A stretch of 64,000 nt of DNA from CAVPJW01 sp963705525 (GTDB lineage Bacteria > Acidobacteriota > Vicinamibacteria > Vicinamibacterales > CAVPJW01), in contig CAVPJW010000002.1 of NCBI GenBank assembly GCA_963705525.1, forward strand, positions 1,434,230-1,498,229. Direction: 5' to 3'. This document shows, one piece after another, positions 53,261 through 61,331 of the stretch (positions within the stretch are counted from its first letter, which is position 1; each line of letters opens with the position of its first letter). The translations under genes were made by a program, and so were the position numbers. Under the pieces are notes generated by a model. It saw only the letters and a list, made by a program, of their open reading frames with translations. It was not told the DNA's origin and did not search any database.

Positions 53261-54419
53261 GTGAAACTGAGCGAACGCGCCCGATTCAGCACCATCTGCA
53301 TCCATGCCGGACAGGAGCCCGATCCTTCGACCGGTGCCATCATCACGCCCATCTACCAGACCTCGACGTACGTGCAGGAGGCTCTGGGCAAACATAAGGG
53401 CTACGAGTACGGGCGGACGCAGAACCCGACGCGCAGCGCGCTCGAGGCGCAACGTCGCGGCGATCGAGAGCGGCAAGGCCGGGTTCGCGTTTGCGTCGGG
53501 CATGGCGGCCATCGGCGCCATCACGACCATGCTCCAGTCCGGCGACCACGTCGTCGTCACCGACAACACGTACGGCGGCACGTTCCGGCTCTTCGACAAG
53601 GTGCTGCGGAAGTATCAGCTGACGTTCTCCTACGTGGACACCTCGCGGCCCGAGCTCATCGAGCAGGCCATGACGCCGGCGACGAAGATGCTCTTCGTCG
53701 AGACGCCGACCAACCCGATGCTCCGCCTGACCGACCTGAAGGGCGCCGCCGACATCGCCCACCGGCACAACGCCCGGCTGGTCGTCGACAATACGTTCGC
53801 CAGCCCGTACCTTCAGCGCCCGATCGAGTTCGGCGCCGACATGGTGGTCCACAGCACCACCAAGTTCCTGAACGGCCACAGCGACAGCGTCGGCGGCATC
53901 GTCGTCGCCAAACGAGACGACGATATCGAGTGGCTGCGGTTCGTGCAGAACGCGGAAGGGGCGATTCTCGGTCCGTTCGATTCGTGGCTGGTCCTCAGGG
54001 GCACCAAGACACTGCCCATCCGGATGGTGCAGCACAATGCGAACGGCCTCGCGCTGGCCGAGTATCTGGCCAATCATCCGAAGGTGAAGAAGGTCTTCTA
54101 TCCGGGCTTGAAGGACCATCCGCAGCACGCGCTCGCCCGCGCGCAGATGAACGGATTCGGCGCGCTGATTTCCTTCGACCTCGGATCGCTCGAAGGCGCA
54201 CGAAGGGTCCTCAACCACGTGCGTTTGATGGCGCTGGCCGAAAGTCTCGGCGGCGTCGAAACCCTCATCTCTCATCCGGCGACGATGACCCATGCGTCCG
54301 TGCCTCCGGAGCGGCGAGCCGAGATCGGCATCACCGACGGCATGGTCCGCATTTCCGCGGGCATCGAAGATATCGCCGACCTCAAGGAAGACCTCGCGCA
54401 GGCCCTCGATGCGGTGTAG
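53261..54419 (+). CDS. Cystathionine gamma-synthase/lyase-type PLP enzyme, frameshifted
   Basis: Total ~386 residues. N-terminal frame: RFSTICIHAGQEPDPSTGAI, IYQTSTYVQEALGKHKGYEYGRT and NPTRSALEA. The second frame resumes as IESGKAGFAFASGMAAIGAI and runs to the stop at 54419 with the catalytic lysine in HSTTKFLNGHSD and ending ISAGIEDIADLKEDLAQAL. An extra C near 53451 causes the shift. It belongs to the Cys/Met metabolism PLP family (cystathionine gamma-synthase, cystathionine beta/gamma-lyase, O-succinylhomoserine thiol lyase); sequence alone does not settle which. Start is GTG 53261. The DedA gene follows. Confidence 0.83.
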
Positions 54420-54463
54420 CGTTCGAGGCCGCTCGTTCGCCGCACTCTCAGGTTCCCCTCGAC

Positions 54464-55087
54464 ATGATTGAGTTCATTCAGGACGCGTTTCGCACGCTGT
54501 ACAACGTGCCCGAGCTGATCCGCCTCGGCGGCATGGTCGGGCTCATCGCCATCGTCTTCGCCGAGACCGGGCTGATGATCGGGTTCTTTCTGCCGGGCGA
54601 CTCGCTCCTCGTCACGGCCGGACTCTTCGCCGCGCGCGGCGACCTCAACATCGTCTGGCTGAACATCGCGCTGATTCTGGCGGCGATCATCGGCGACGCG
54701 ACGGGATACTGGATCGGGCTCCGCGCCGGGCAGGCGCTCTACAGCCGGCCGAATTCATTTCTCTTCCGACGCGAGCACCTCATCAAGACCCACGCGTTCT
54801 ACGAAAAGCATGGCGGCAAGACCATCGTCATCGCGCGCTTCATGCCGATCGTCCGGACCTTCGCTCCGGTCGTCGCGGGCGCGGCGTCGATGACCTACCG
54901 CAAGTTTGCGGTGTACAACATCGCGGGCGGGGTTCTTTGGGTGCTGAGCATGACGCTGGTCGGCTACTTCCTCGGCCGGACCGTGCCGAACATCGAGAAG
55001 AACATCCACCTGGTCGTGGCGGTGGTGATCTTCCTGTCGCTGCTGCCGGGCATCATCGCGTGGCTGCGGACGAGGCGCGCCTCATAG
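54464..55087 (+). CDS. DedA-family membrane protein
   Basis: 207 aa from ATG 54464, 44 nt after the PLP enzyme. The SNARE-associated/DedA pattern is clear: FAETGLMIGFFLPGDSLLVT with the family motif GDSLL, GDATGYWIGLRAG, then FYEKHGGKTIVIARFMPIVRT (the FxxxxGG/R-FxPxxR motif) and VAGAASMTYRKFAVYN. DedA proteins are polytopic inner-membrane flippase-like proteins involved in undecaprenyl phosphate or phosphatidylethanolamine recycling. Its stop lies 16 nt before the large inverted-repeat element. Confidence 0.87.
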   Translation: MIEFIQDAFRTLYNVPELIRLGGMVGLIAIVFAETGLMIGFFLPGDSLLVTAGLFAARGDLNIVWLNIALILAAIIGDATGYWIGLRAGQALYSRPNSFLFRREHLIKTHAFYEKHGGKTIVIARFMPIVRTFAPVVAGAASMTYRKFAVYNIAGGVLWVLSMTLVGYFLGRTVPNIEKNIHLVVAVVIFLSLLPGIIAWLRTRRAS

Positions 55088-55103
55088 CTCCAGCGGCTGT
55101 ACC

Positions 55104-55451
55104 GTCGTGGGCTGGACTGCCGCTCGCCTGCGGGTCGGTCGCGTGGAAAAAGTCGCTTCCGGCCCTGGATTCTGCGACCCTCGCAACTTCGTAAGTTGAG
55201 CGGCCAATCCGCAAGGATGGTGTTGGCGTTGCTGTGGCGCGAGCCCAGAAGTAGTAAGGCACTATCGGCGGGAGGGGTCAGTTTGGCTGAGAGCCTGCGT
55301 GGAGGAGCGTGACGGCGATAGTGGGAAAAAGTCGCCGCAGGCGTGATGGCCGCGCAACTTACGAAGTTGCGCGGGTCGCAAATTGCAGGGCCGGAGGCGA
55401 ACTTTTTCCACGCGAACGACCCGCAGGCGAGCAGGCGAACTGACCCACGAC
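55104..55451. mobile_element. 348-bp MITE-like element with ~100-bp terminal inverted repeats
   Basis: The left arm (55104-55205) begins GTCGTGGGCTGGACTGC, contains CGCCTGCGGGTCGGTCGCG, then GGAAAAAGTCGCTTCCGGCC, and ends CGCAACTTCGTAAGTTGAGC. The right arm (55348-55451) is its reverse complement with an estimated 80-85% identity. A third, internal copy of the module (55261-55299, GGGGTCAGTTTGGCTGAG) lies in the opposite orientation. It contains no open frame of note. It fits almost exactly between the convergent stops of dedA (55087) and cutA (55458). Structure and solo modules elsewhere suggest a non-autonomous mobile or repair-derived element. Confidence 0.75.
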
Positions 55452-55457
55452 CGCCGA

Positions 55458-55788
55458 TCAGCTCCTTTCGGTCATGCTCGCCACCCAGCTGAGATAGCCG
55501 ACGCTCCCATCGATAATCGACAGCACGACGCAGCTCCGGCACCTCGTAGGAGTGCAGCTCTGCGATTCGCCGCTTCAGCTCATCCAGCCGGCCCGTCGTC
55601 GTCTTGATCACGACCTGGCGTTCGCGGTCGCGCTGCACCTGCCCGTCCCAGCGGTAGGTCGAATCCATCTCAGGCAGCACGTTGACGCACGCGGCGAGGC
55701 GCTCCTCGACGAGGCGTTCGGCGAAGGCGGCTGCATCGGCGCTGGTCCCGAGGGTCGTGAGGACGATCACGGGGCTCGATCCACTCAT
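55458..55788 (-). CDS. cutA: CutA1-family protein, frameshifted
   Basis: The N-terminal frame has the CutA motifs VIVLTTLGTSADAAAFAERL, VEERLAACVNVLPEMDSTYRW and IAELHSYEVPEL. There a one-base insertion (~55529) diverts the frame into the repeat element. The other frame gives the normal end: VLSIIDGSVGYLSWVASMTE then RS and TGA at 55458-55460, a total of about 110 residues, standard length. CutA1 is a small trimeric protein linked to divalent-cation tolerance. As sequenced, the open frame would run on to 54964 through the mobile-like element, which is not credible. Confidence 0.82.
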
Positions 55789-55815
55789 GTTCCGGCCCTT
55801 TCATGTCGAAAAGAC

Positions 55816-55844
55816 TTGTACTTTTCCCGCGAATCGGCTATTTA
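55816..55844 (+). promoter_or_regulatory. Upstream promoter of a tandem pair before the ftsB-like gene
   Basis: TTGTAC (55816-55821), 17 nt, TATTTA (55839-55844). This is a close sigma-70 match, and its 14-nt context (R-CTTGTACTTTTC) is repeated 33 nt downstream in the second promoter. Confidence 0.6.
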
Positions 55845-55848
55845 AGGC

Positions 55849-55877
55849 TTGTACTTTTCGAAATTCTGGGGTATTTT
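55849..55877 (+). promoter_or_regulatory. Downstream promoter of the tandem pair
   Basis: TTGTAC (55849-55854), 17 nt, TATTTT (55872-55877). A start of transcription near 55884 suits a GTG start at 55906. An ATG at 55849 falls inside this promoter and is therefore not the start. The two promoters are direct duplicates 33 nt apart, three helical turns. Confidence 0.6.
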
Positions 55878-55905
55878 CTTGCAACCGGAGTCAGCTCCCC
55901 GATCT

Positions 55906-56247
55906 GTGAAGCCTCAGAACAAGCCCAGCGCTGAAACCGGCCGTACAGGCGGCCGCAGCCAGCGCATGATTCATTTTCTGCTCTTCTTCGTGGCCTGCGT
56001 CCTCGTCTTCGACGCGCTGGCCGGCGAGAAGGGGCTGCTCGCCATCCTTCAGGCCCGCAAGGAATACAGCGTCCTCTCGGACGATTTGGCGCGCGCGCGC
56101 GCCGAAAACGCGAGCCTCCGGGAGCAGGCCCGCCTGCTCCGCGAGGACCCTGCCACCATCGAAGCCATCGCCCGCCGCGAGCTCGGCCTCATCAAGCCCG
56201 GCGAGATGCTCTTCATCGTCAAGGACGTTCCCCCGACCAAGAAATAA
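55906..56247 (+). CDS. FtsB/DivIC-like septum-formation initiator
   Basis: 113 aa from GTG 55906. A single transmembrane helix (MIHFLLFFVACVLVFDALAG) is followed by EKGLLAILQARKEYSVLSDD and a coiled coil (LARARAENASLREQARLLRE), then the conserved end IEAIARRELGLIKPGEMLFI. The family links the FtsQLB complex at the division site. The order and size are normal. Two tandem sigma-70-type promoters lie immediately upstream. It stands alone, divergent from cutA. Confidence 0.82.
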   Translation: MKPQNKPSAETGRTGGRSQRMIHFLLFFVACVLVFDALAGEKGLLAILQARKEYSVLSDDLARARAENASLREQARLLREDPATIEAIARRELGLIKPGEMLFIVKDVPPTKK

Positions 56248-56320
56248 TTCGGGACCCACAGGCGGGTGGGGCTGTCCGCGGACAGGACCCGCCGGCGACG
56301 ATCCTGTCCGAGTCACCTCG

Positions 56321-57457
56321 CTATTTCCCCGGAGCGATTCCCTCGTCAAAGACGGCCTCGATCGGCGGACCCGCCCTGGGATTGAACTTCCGCCAGTCGA
56401 GGCCGAGGAACCGCAGGATCGTCGCGGCGATATCGGCCTGATGTACGGCCGGCGACGAGGTCAGCTCTCCCCCGTGTGGCGTGTCCGGACCCACCACCGC
56501 GAGCCAGATGTCCTGAGAGCCCTGGATGTCGGCGTCGTGCTCGACCCAGTCGGAGGGCTGGACGCCGCGGCCGTGATCCGTCGTGATGACGATCGTCGTC
56601 TTGCCCTTGTAGAAGGCGGACGACCCGACCGTCTCCCAGAGCTCGCGCAGGTAGCCGTCGAGGACGTTGATGTAGTCGAGGAGCCGGTCGTAGCGGCGCG
56701 CGTGCGCCCAGTCGTCGGGCTCGCCGAGCGCGAGATACAGAAACCGGGGATGGTGTTTCTTCAGGTATTCGAGGCCGAGGCCGAACGTGACCGCGTCGCT
56801 CCGGCCCGTTTCCCAGAGCGCCATGATCTGGAACTGCAGCGCGCTCAGGTCGTTCATCCGCGGCGTCGAGTATTCCGCCGGCACCTTCTCGTAGCCGCCG
56901 TTCGTGAAGAAGGCGTTTTCCTCGGCGGACGAGATGAACTTGAAGCCGTCCCAGGATCCGATCGTCGCGACGTCCGTGTAGCCCAGCTTCAGCTCGCGGC
57001 GGACGAACTCCATCACCGTCGGGAACGGATAGCGCTTGAGATCGTTGCTGTCTATTTCCTTGTGCGGCTCGCCCGTCAGGATCTCGGCGTAGCCCGGGTA
57101 CGAGAACCAGTAGGGATTCGTCACCGTGACGCTGCTCCCTTTCTCTTTGTTGCCGAGGACGACGCCCTGGGGCGCGAGCGTGCCCCAGAAGAACGGCATC
57201 AGGGCCAGGCGCCGCTCTTCCGGCGTGGCGCGCCAGAATCGTTCTCGCGCGCGGTCCGGGTCGTAGATGCCGGACTCCTTCTCGTCGCCCGAGACGATGG
57301 GGTCCATGCCGCCGAAGAGCTCCTGGATGCGCATGCCATCGACCGTGACGAGGATGATGTTCTCGGTGCGGGGCACGCGCTCGGCGCCGAAGGTCGCAAG
57401 CACGGTCGCCAGGAGGAATGCGACGACGGCAGATGATGCGAAGCGATTGAGGCGCAC
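56321..57457 (-). CDS. Secreted alkaline-phosphatase-superfamily hydrolase
   Basis: 378 aa. A signal peptide (RFASSAVVAFLLATVLATFG) is followed by the superfamily metal motif NIILVTVDGMRIQELFGGMD (first Asp), NPYWFSYPGYAEILTGE around the nucleophile, YLALGEPDDWAHARRYD, and the pair TTIVITTDHGRGVQPSD with later HQADIAATILRFLG. These are phosphodiesterase/phosphatase/sulfatase-type features. The nucleophile (Ser or Thr) is not certain from sequence. Active outside the cell. Substrate unknown; no operon partner. Confidence 0.78.
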   Translation of the reverse strand: MRLNRFASSAVVAFLLATVLATFGAERVPRTENIILVTVDGMRIQELFGGMDPIVSGDEKESGIYDPDRARERFWRATPEERRLALMPFFWGTLAPQGVVLGNKEKGSSVTVTNPYWFSYPGYAEILTGEPHKEIDSNDLKRYPFPTVMEFVRRELKLGYTDVATIGSWDGFKFISSAEENAFFTNGGYEKVPAEYSTPRMNDLSALQFQIMALWETGRSDAVTFGLGLEYLKKHHPRFLYLALGEPDDWAHARRYDRLLDYINVLDGYLRELWETVGSSAFYKGKTTIVITTDHGRGVQPSDWVEHDADIQGSQDIWLAVVGPDTPHGGELTSSPAVHQADIAATILRFLGLDWRKFNPRAGPPIEAVFDEGIAPGK

Positions 57458-57591
57458 GACTCCCCTTCTCTGGATGATCGACGGCTAAGCCTAGCAGAGG
57501 GAGTGCACGATTGAGGTCGTCCACGTAGCTATCACCGCTGGGATGGGTTTCGCGGGCGACCTGGGCCTTAAGCCTTGACCCAGCGACTGCC

Positions 57592-57620
57592 GTGACCCGG
57601 TCCGGAGGGCGTGATATGAT
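57592..57620 (+). promoter_or_regulatory. Probable promoter of the tRNA-fMet gene
   Basis: GTGACC (57592-57597), 17 nt, TATGAT (57615-57620), a good -10. Transcription would begin near 57627, 18 nt before the tRNA. Confidence 0.5.
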
Positions 57621-57644
57621 GTGAGGTCTTCTAGTCAGTCCTGA

Positions 57645-57721
<77 letters not shown>

Positions 57722-57735
57722 TCTGTATTTGGACC

Positions 57736-57764
57736 AAGAGGTCGCCGGTATCCGGCGACCTCTT
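57736..57764 (+). terminator. Perfect 13-bp hairpin after the tRNA
   Basis: AAGAGGTCGCCGG at 57736-57748 pairs fully with CCGGCGACCTCTT at 57752-57764 around a 3-nt loop. Stable; the following sequence (GCTGTCTC) has no U-run, so termination may be factor-aided. Confidence 0.8.
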
Positions 57765-57850
57765 GCTGTCTCTGGCTGCGCGGGCCGGCGTAGACTGGCC
57801 GCGACCAGTGCTACGGAAAATCCTGACTCAGCGTTAGAAAGGACATCATC

Positions 57851-59149
57851 ATGGCAACGTCCAACGGTCTCTCTCGTCGCACGTTTGTCAGACGCGTAGC
57901 CGGAGCAGCCTGGGCGTCGGCCTTGATCCAGACAGGTCGTGACCCGCTGTTGGCCGAGGCACTCGCGAGCCTTCGCGCTCACGCAACAGCGGCAAATACG
58001 GCCGACGACGCATTCTGGGACGATATCCGAGCCAAGTTCCTGCTCGAGCCCGATCTCATCTATCTCAACGCCGGAACGACGGGCGCGATGCCTCGAGCAA
58101 TTCTGGAGGCGGAAGGTCGGTACCAGCGTCTGCTTGCGGAAAACCCGAAGATTCGGCAGCACTTCGAGTACGAGGTCGTGCCAACCATCGTCCGCAAGAA
58201 GGCTGCCGATCTGATCGGGGCGTCGCTTGAGGAGACGGCCCTCACGCACAACACGACCGAAGGACTCAACATCGTGGCGCAGGGGCTACCCCTGAAGGCC
58301 GGGGATCACGTCGTCATCACGGACCAGGAGCACCCCGGCCACCTGGAGCCGTGGCGGCTTCGAGCCAAGAGGGACAGCCTGGCACTGACGCTCGCGACAA
58401 TCCCGACCCCGCTACCCAATGCCACCGCGTTCGTCGATGCGATCACGCGCGCCATTACTCCGCGAACAAGAGTCATCGCGTTTCCGCTCATTCCGACGAC
58501 CGTCGGAATGATCACGCCCGCCAAGGCGGTCTGCACACTGGCGCGATCCAAAGGCATCTGGAGCCTGGTGGACGCCGCTCACGCCTCGGGACAAATCCAG
58601 TTCAGCGTGAAGGATCTGGGATGCGATTTCCTCGCCACGAGCCCGCACAAGTGGCTGCATGCCCCACTGGGGAACGGGATCTTCTACGCCCGGCGTGAGC
58701 TGCAGGACACGTTGTGGCCGCTGACGGGGGCGGCAGGTTGGGACACGTTCGGCGACGCGCGCAAGTACTCAGCCTTCGGCAACCGGTCGTGGGCAACCGC
58801 AATGGCTCTTGGCGACGCCATCGACTTCGCGCACGCCATCGGAATCGACAAGATCGAAGCCAGGCTCCGATCCTTGACGACGAGCTTCAGTCAGCGACTC
58901 TTGACGCTGCCCGGCATTGAACCGCTCAGCCCGAGTGATCCAGCCTTGCACTGTGGGATGTCGGCGTATCGAACCGTGAAGCTGAAGCCAGGCGACCTTG
59001 TGACCCACCTCCGAGACAAACACAGGATTATCGTGGGAGGAAGGGACGAGGGCTTCCGCGTGGACATCGGCTACTACATCAGCCCGCCGCAACTCGACCG
59101 AACCCTCGAGGTGCTGGATCGGGTGACTCGTGGCGGAATCCCTAGCTAA
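57851..59149 (+). CDS. Tat-exported class V aminotransferase (isopenicillin-N-epimerase-like)
   Basis: 432 aa. A twin-arginine signal (LSRRTFVRRVAGAAWASALI) indicates export of the folded, cofactor-loaded enzyme. The PLP fold follows: GTTGAMP, ALTHNTTEGLNIVAQGL, Asp241 in VDAAHASGQ and the PLP-binding lysine (Lys267) in SPHKWLHAPLG. The region is closest to isopenicillin-N-epimerase- and cysteine-desulfurase-like class V enzymes. Substrate is unknown. Its export is unusual for a PLP enzyme; another exported PLP protein lies 900 nt downstream. Confidence 0.85.
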   Translation: MATSNGLSRRTFVRRVAGAAWASALIQTGRDPLLAEALASLRAHATAANTADDAFWDDIRAKFLLEPDLIYLNAGTTGAMPRAILEAEGRYQRLLAENPKIRQHFEYEVVPTIVRKKAADLIGASLEETALTHNTTEGLNIVAQGLPLKAGDHVVITDQEHPGHLEPWRLRAKRDSLALTLATIPTPLPNATAFVDAITRAITPRTRVIAFPLIPTTVGMITPAKAVCTLARSKGIWSLVDAAHASGQIQFSVKDLGCDFLATSPHKWLHAPLGNGIFYARRELQDTLWPLTGAAGWDTFGDARKYSAFGNRSWATAMALGDAIDFAHAIGIDKIEARLRSLTTSFSQRLLTLPGIEPLSPSDPALHCGMSAYRTVKLKPGDLVTHLRDKHRIIVGGRDEGFRVDIGYYISPPQLDRTLEVLDRVTRGGIPS

Positions 59150-59184
59150 GCGGTCGGTCGACAAGCGCCGATCGGTTCCATCCA

Positions 59185-59986
59185 TCAGTTCGTCGAAGTC
59201 GAGGCGTGAATCGGCGCCTTGATTGGCGTCCCCGCCGGTAGGAAGGTGAGCGTCCCAAACGCTTCCGGCACATGGTTGGGGTCGCGGTCACGGACACAGG
59301 TCGGTTGCCAGCAGAGAAACCGCCGCTCCGGATCCGGTCCGTCGCCGTCGATCCGGTACAGGTTGATACGCCACCGCGTGCCTGGCGCCACGCTGTCGCT
59401 CGATACCGACTTCAGGGGAATTCTCGCGGCCGCGTACCAGATCTTGGCCGGGGCATCGATCCGGGCTCGAGTCTCCCAACCTGAATCCCACGCTCTGCCC
59501 TCGCCACCTCCGTCGAGATCGATCGCCAAATCAACCCTGTCACCGGTCGGCGCAATCTCATACTCGCGGTAGTGGCGGATGTTCTTCCAGTCGTCGCCCA
59601 GAAAGATCTCCACCACATCACGGTCCCAGAGCTTGTCTCGATCGCGACCGTCCGCGGCGGGCGGGAACGTATTCAGCGATCGGTACGGACACGCGAACAG
59701 CAGGTAGACAGAGCGCATGTGTCCAGAACGCGCGGACCTCGGTGTCGAGGTCCGGGTAGTCCACGGTTCGAGAGCAGTCCTTCACAATCCTGGCAGTGCC
59801 GGCGTCCCGCCACGGCACGGCGCGTGGGTCGAGATGGAGGGCCGGTTCTCCAGACACGTAAGGAACGGACAGGCTTGCCGTGGGGAACGTGACCTCACAC
59901 GGCGCCTGGGACAGCGCCGCCGGCAACGCGCCACCTGCAAGCATGGCGATGATCGGGACGCCAATTCGACTCATCGATGTGCGCAT
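59185..59986 (-). CDS. Secreted CBM9-like (carbohydrate-binding family 9-like) protein, frameshifted
   Basis: Joined product ~266 residues. The first frame has a signal peptide (GVPIIAMLAGGALPAALSQA) and ends its family-like portion at DYPDLDTEVRAFWTH. The second frame continues SVYLLFACPYRSLNTFPPAA, KLWDRDVVEIFLGDDWKNIRHYR (kept as two pieces KLWDRDVVEIFLGDDW and KNIRHYREYEIAPTG), with PGTRWRINLYRIDGDG late. A one-base insertion near 59705-59710 separates them. This acidobacterial secreted protein resembles CBM9 of xylanases and binds sugars or reducing ends. Convergent with the aminotransferase gene. Confidence 0.78.
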
Positions 59987-60056
59987 GAAAGGACCTCAGC
60001 GCCCGTCCGCGCTCGGATAAGATAGCGCCGCTCTGTACCACGTGCGAGGTGACTGC

Positions 60057-61331
60057 ATGAATCGTCGAACCTGGTTGACATGGTTGGCGGCTGCTCCAGT
60101 CTACGGCGCGATCGCGGTGCGGGTAGCCACCAAATCGCTGGCCGCCGCAACGGGAGCACCTGCCTCAGGCGAGGTGTATCGCCGCCTCGGCGTGCGCCCT
60201 TTCATCAACGCGCGCGGCACGTGGACCTATTTGAGCGGTTCCCTGGTGTTTCCTGAGGTCCGCCGCGCCATGGACGATGCCGCTCAGCACTTCGTTGACA
60301 TGTTCGAACTCCAGAAAGCCGCCGGCAGAAAGCTGGCCGAGCTGTCCGGCGCCGAATCCGGCATGGTCACCTCCGGAGCCGCCGGGGCCATGGCGGCGGC
60401 GACGGCGGGCTGCATGGCGGGCACCGATCCCGAAAAGGTGTGGCAACTGCCGGACACCACCGGCATGAAGAACGAAGTGATCATGCTCGGAGGACGGAGC
60501 GCCTTCGACAGCGCAATCCGCCTGGCCGGCGCAAAGCTGGTGGTCGTCGGCAGTGTCGACGACCTCACGGCTGCGCTCAACGAGCGCACCGCGCTGGTGT
60601 ACACCACGTGGCTCGGCGAACGGCTGAAGGCGGCACTGGCCGTGACGAAGAAGGCGGCTGTGCCGCTGATGCTCGACGACGCCGCGGGCATCCCACCGAT
60701 CGAAAACCTGACCTCGTATGCGCGAATGGGCATCGACCTGTTCTGCTTCTCAGGCGGCAAGGGCTTGCGCGGGCCGCAGTGCTCGGGAATCCTGCTCGGC
60801 AGGAAGGATCTGATCGACGCGGCGTTGGCGCAATGCAGCCCCTGGGAAGGCGCGGTCTGCCGCGCGATGAAAGTCGGCAAGGAAGAGATCGTGGGGGTGC
60901 TCACGGCGGTCGAGGCATGGTCGAAGCTGGACCTGGCCGCTCTCAACAAGGAATGGTCTCGGCGCGTCGAGCGCATCGCCACGCTCGTCCAAACGGTGCC
61001 AGGCGTCACCACGACGATCGCAATCCCCGAAGGTGGCAACAGCTATCCAACCTTGACCGTGTCGTGGGATTCGGACGCGTTCGGTTTTACCGTTGCTGAC
61101 TGCGACCGCGAGCTGCGCGCGGGTGAGCCGCGCATCGAGGTGCTGACCAGCAGCAACCCGAGCATGGTGCCTGCAGCTCACGAAGGCATGCAGGCGGGTC
61201 GTAAACCGACCGAGCGGCAGCCCGATCGCCTGCAGATCATTTCCATGACGATGAAGGACGGCGAGGAACTGATCGTGGGGCGGAGGCTACGTGACATTCT
61301 GACGCGCGCGCGCAGGAAGATGAAGGCATGA
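60057..61331 (+). CDS. Tat-exported SelA-fold PLP enzyme (D-glucosaminate-6-phosphate ammonia-lyase-like)
   Basis: 424 aa from ATG 60057 (GAGGTGA 5 nt upstream). It starts MNRRTWLTWLAAAPVYGAIA, a twin-arginine-type signal. The family motifs follow: VRPFINARGTWTYLSGSL, ESGMVTSGAAGAMAAATAG, the PLP-contacting aspartate (Asp208) in LMLDDAAG, and Lys235 in FSGGKGLRGPQCSG. SelA-like families include D-glucosaminate-6-phosphate ammonia-lyase and related beta-eliminating enzymes. Its end and the next gene share ATGA (61328-61331), so a triple-RidA protein is translated with it. Ammonia-lyase chemistry releasing an enamine/imine fits with a RidA deaminase partner. Confidence 0.82.
   Translation: MNRRTWLTWLAAAPVYGAIAVRVATKSLAAATGAPASGEVYRRLGVRPFINARGTWTYLSGSLVFPEVRRAMDDAAQHFVDMFELQKAAGRKLAELSGAESGMVTSGAAGAMAAATAGCMAGTDPEKVWQLPDTTGMKNEVIMLGGRSAFDSAIRLAGAKLVVVGSVDDLTAALNERTALVYTTWLGERLKAALAVTKKAAVPLMLDDAAGIPPIENLTSYARMGIDLFCFSGGKGLRGPQCSGILLGRKDLIDAALAQCSPWEGAVCRAMKVGKEEIVGVLTAVEAWSKLDLAALNKEWSRRVERIATLVQTVPGVTTTIAIPEGGNSYPTLTVSWDSDAFGFTVADCDRELRAGEPRIEVLTSSNPSMVPAAHEGMQAGRKPTERQPDRLQIISMTMKDGEELIVGRRLRDILTRARRKMKA

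Noticed and set aside
53261..55087. A 608-aa open frame through the PLP enzyme into dedA
   Set aside because: Only the first ~60 and the last ~207 residues have family sequence; the middle is the out-of-frame PLP gene. Two separate genes.
54964..55788. A 274-aa version of CutA
   Set aside because: The frame runs through the inverted-repeat element after a one-base shift; the normal CutA end is in the next frame at 55458.
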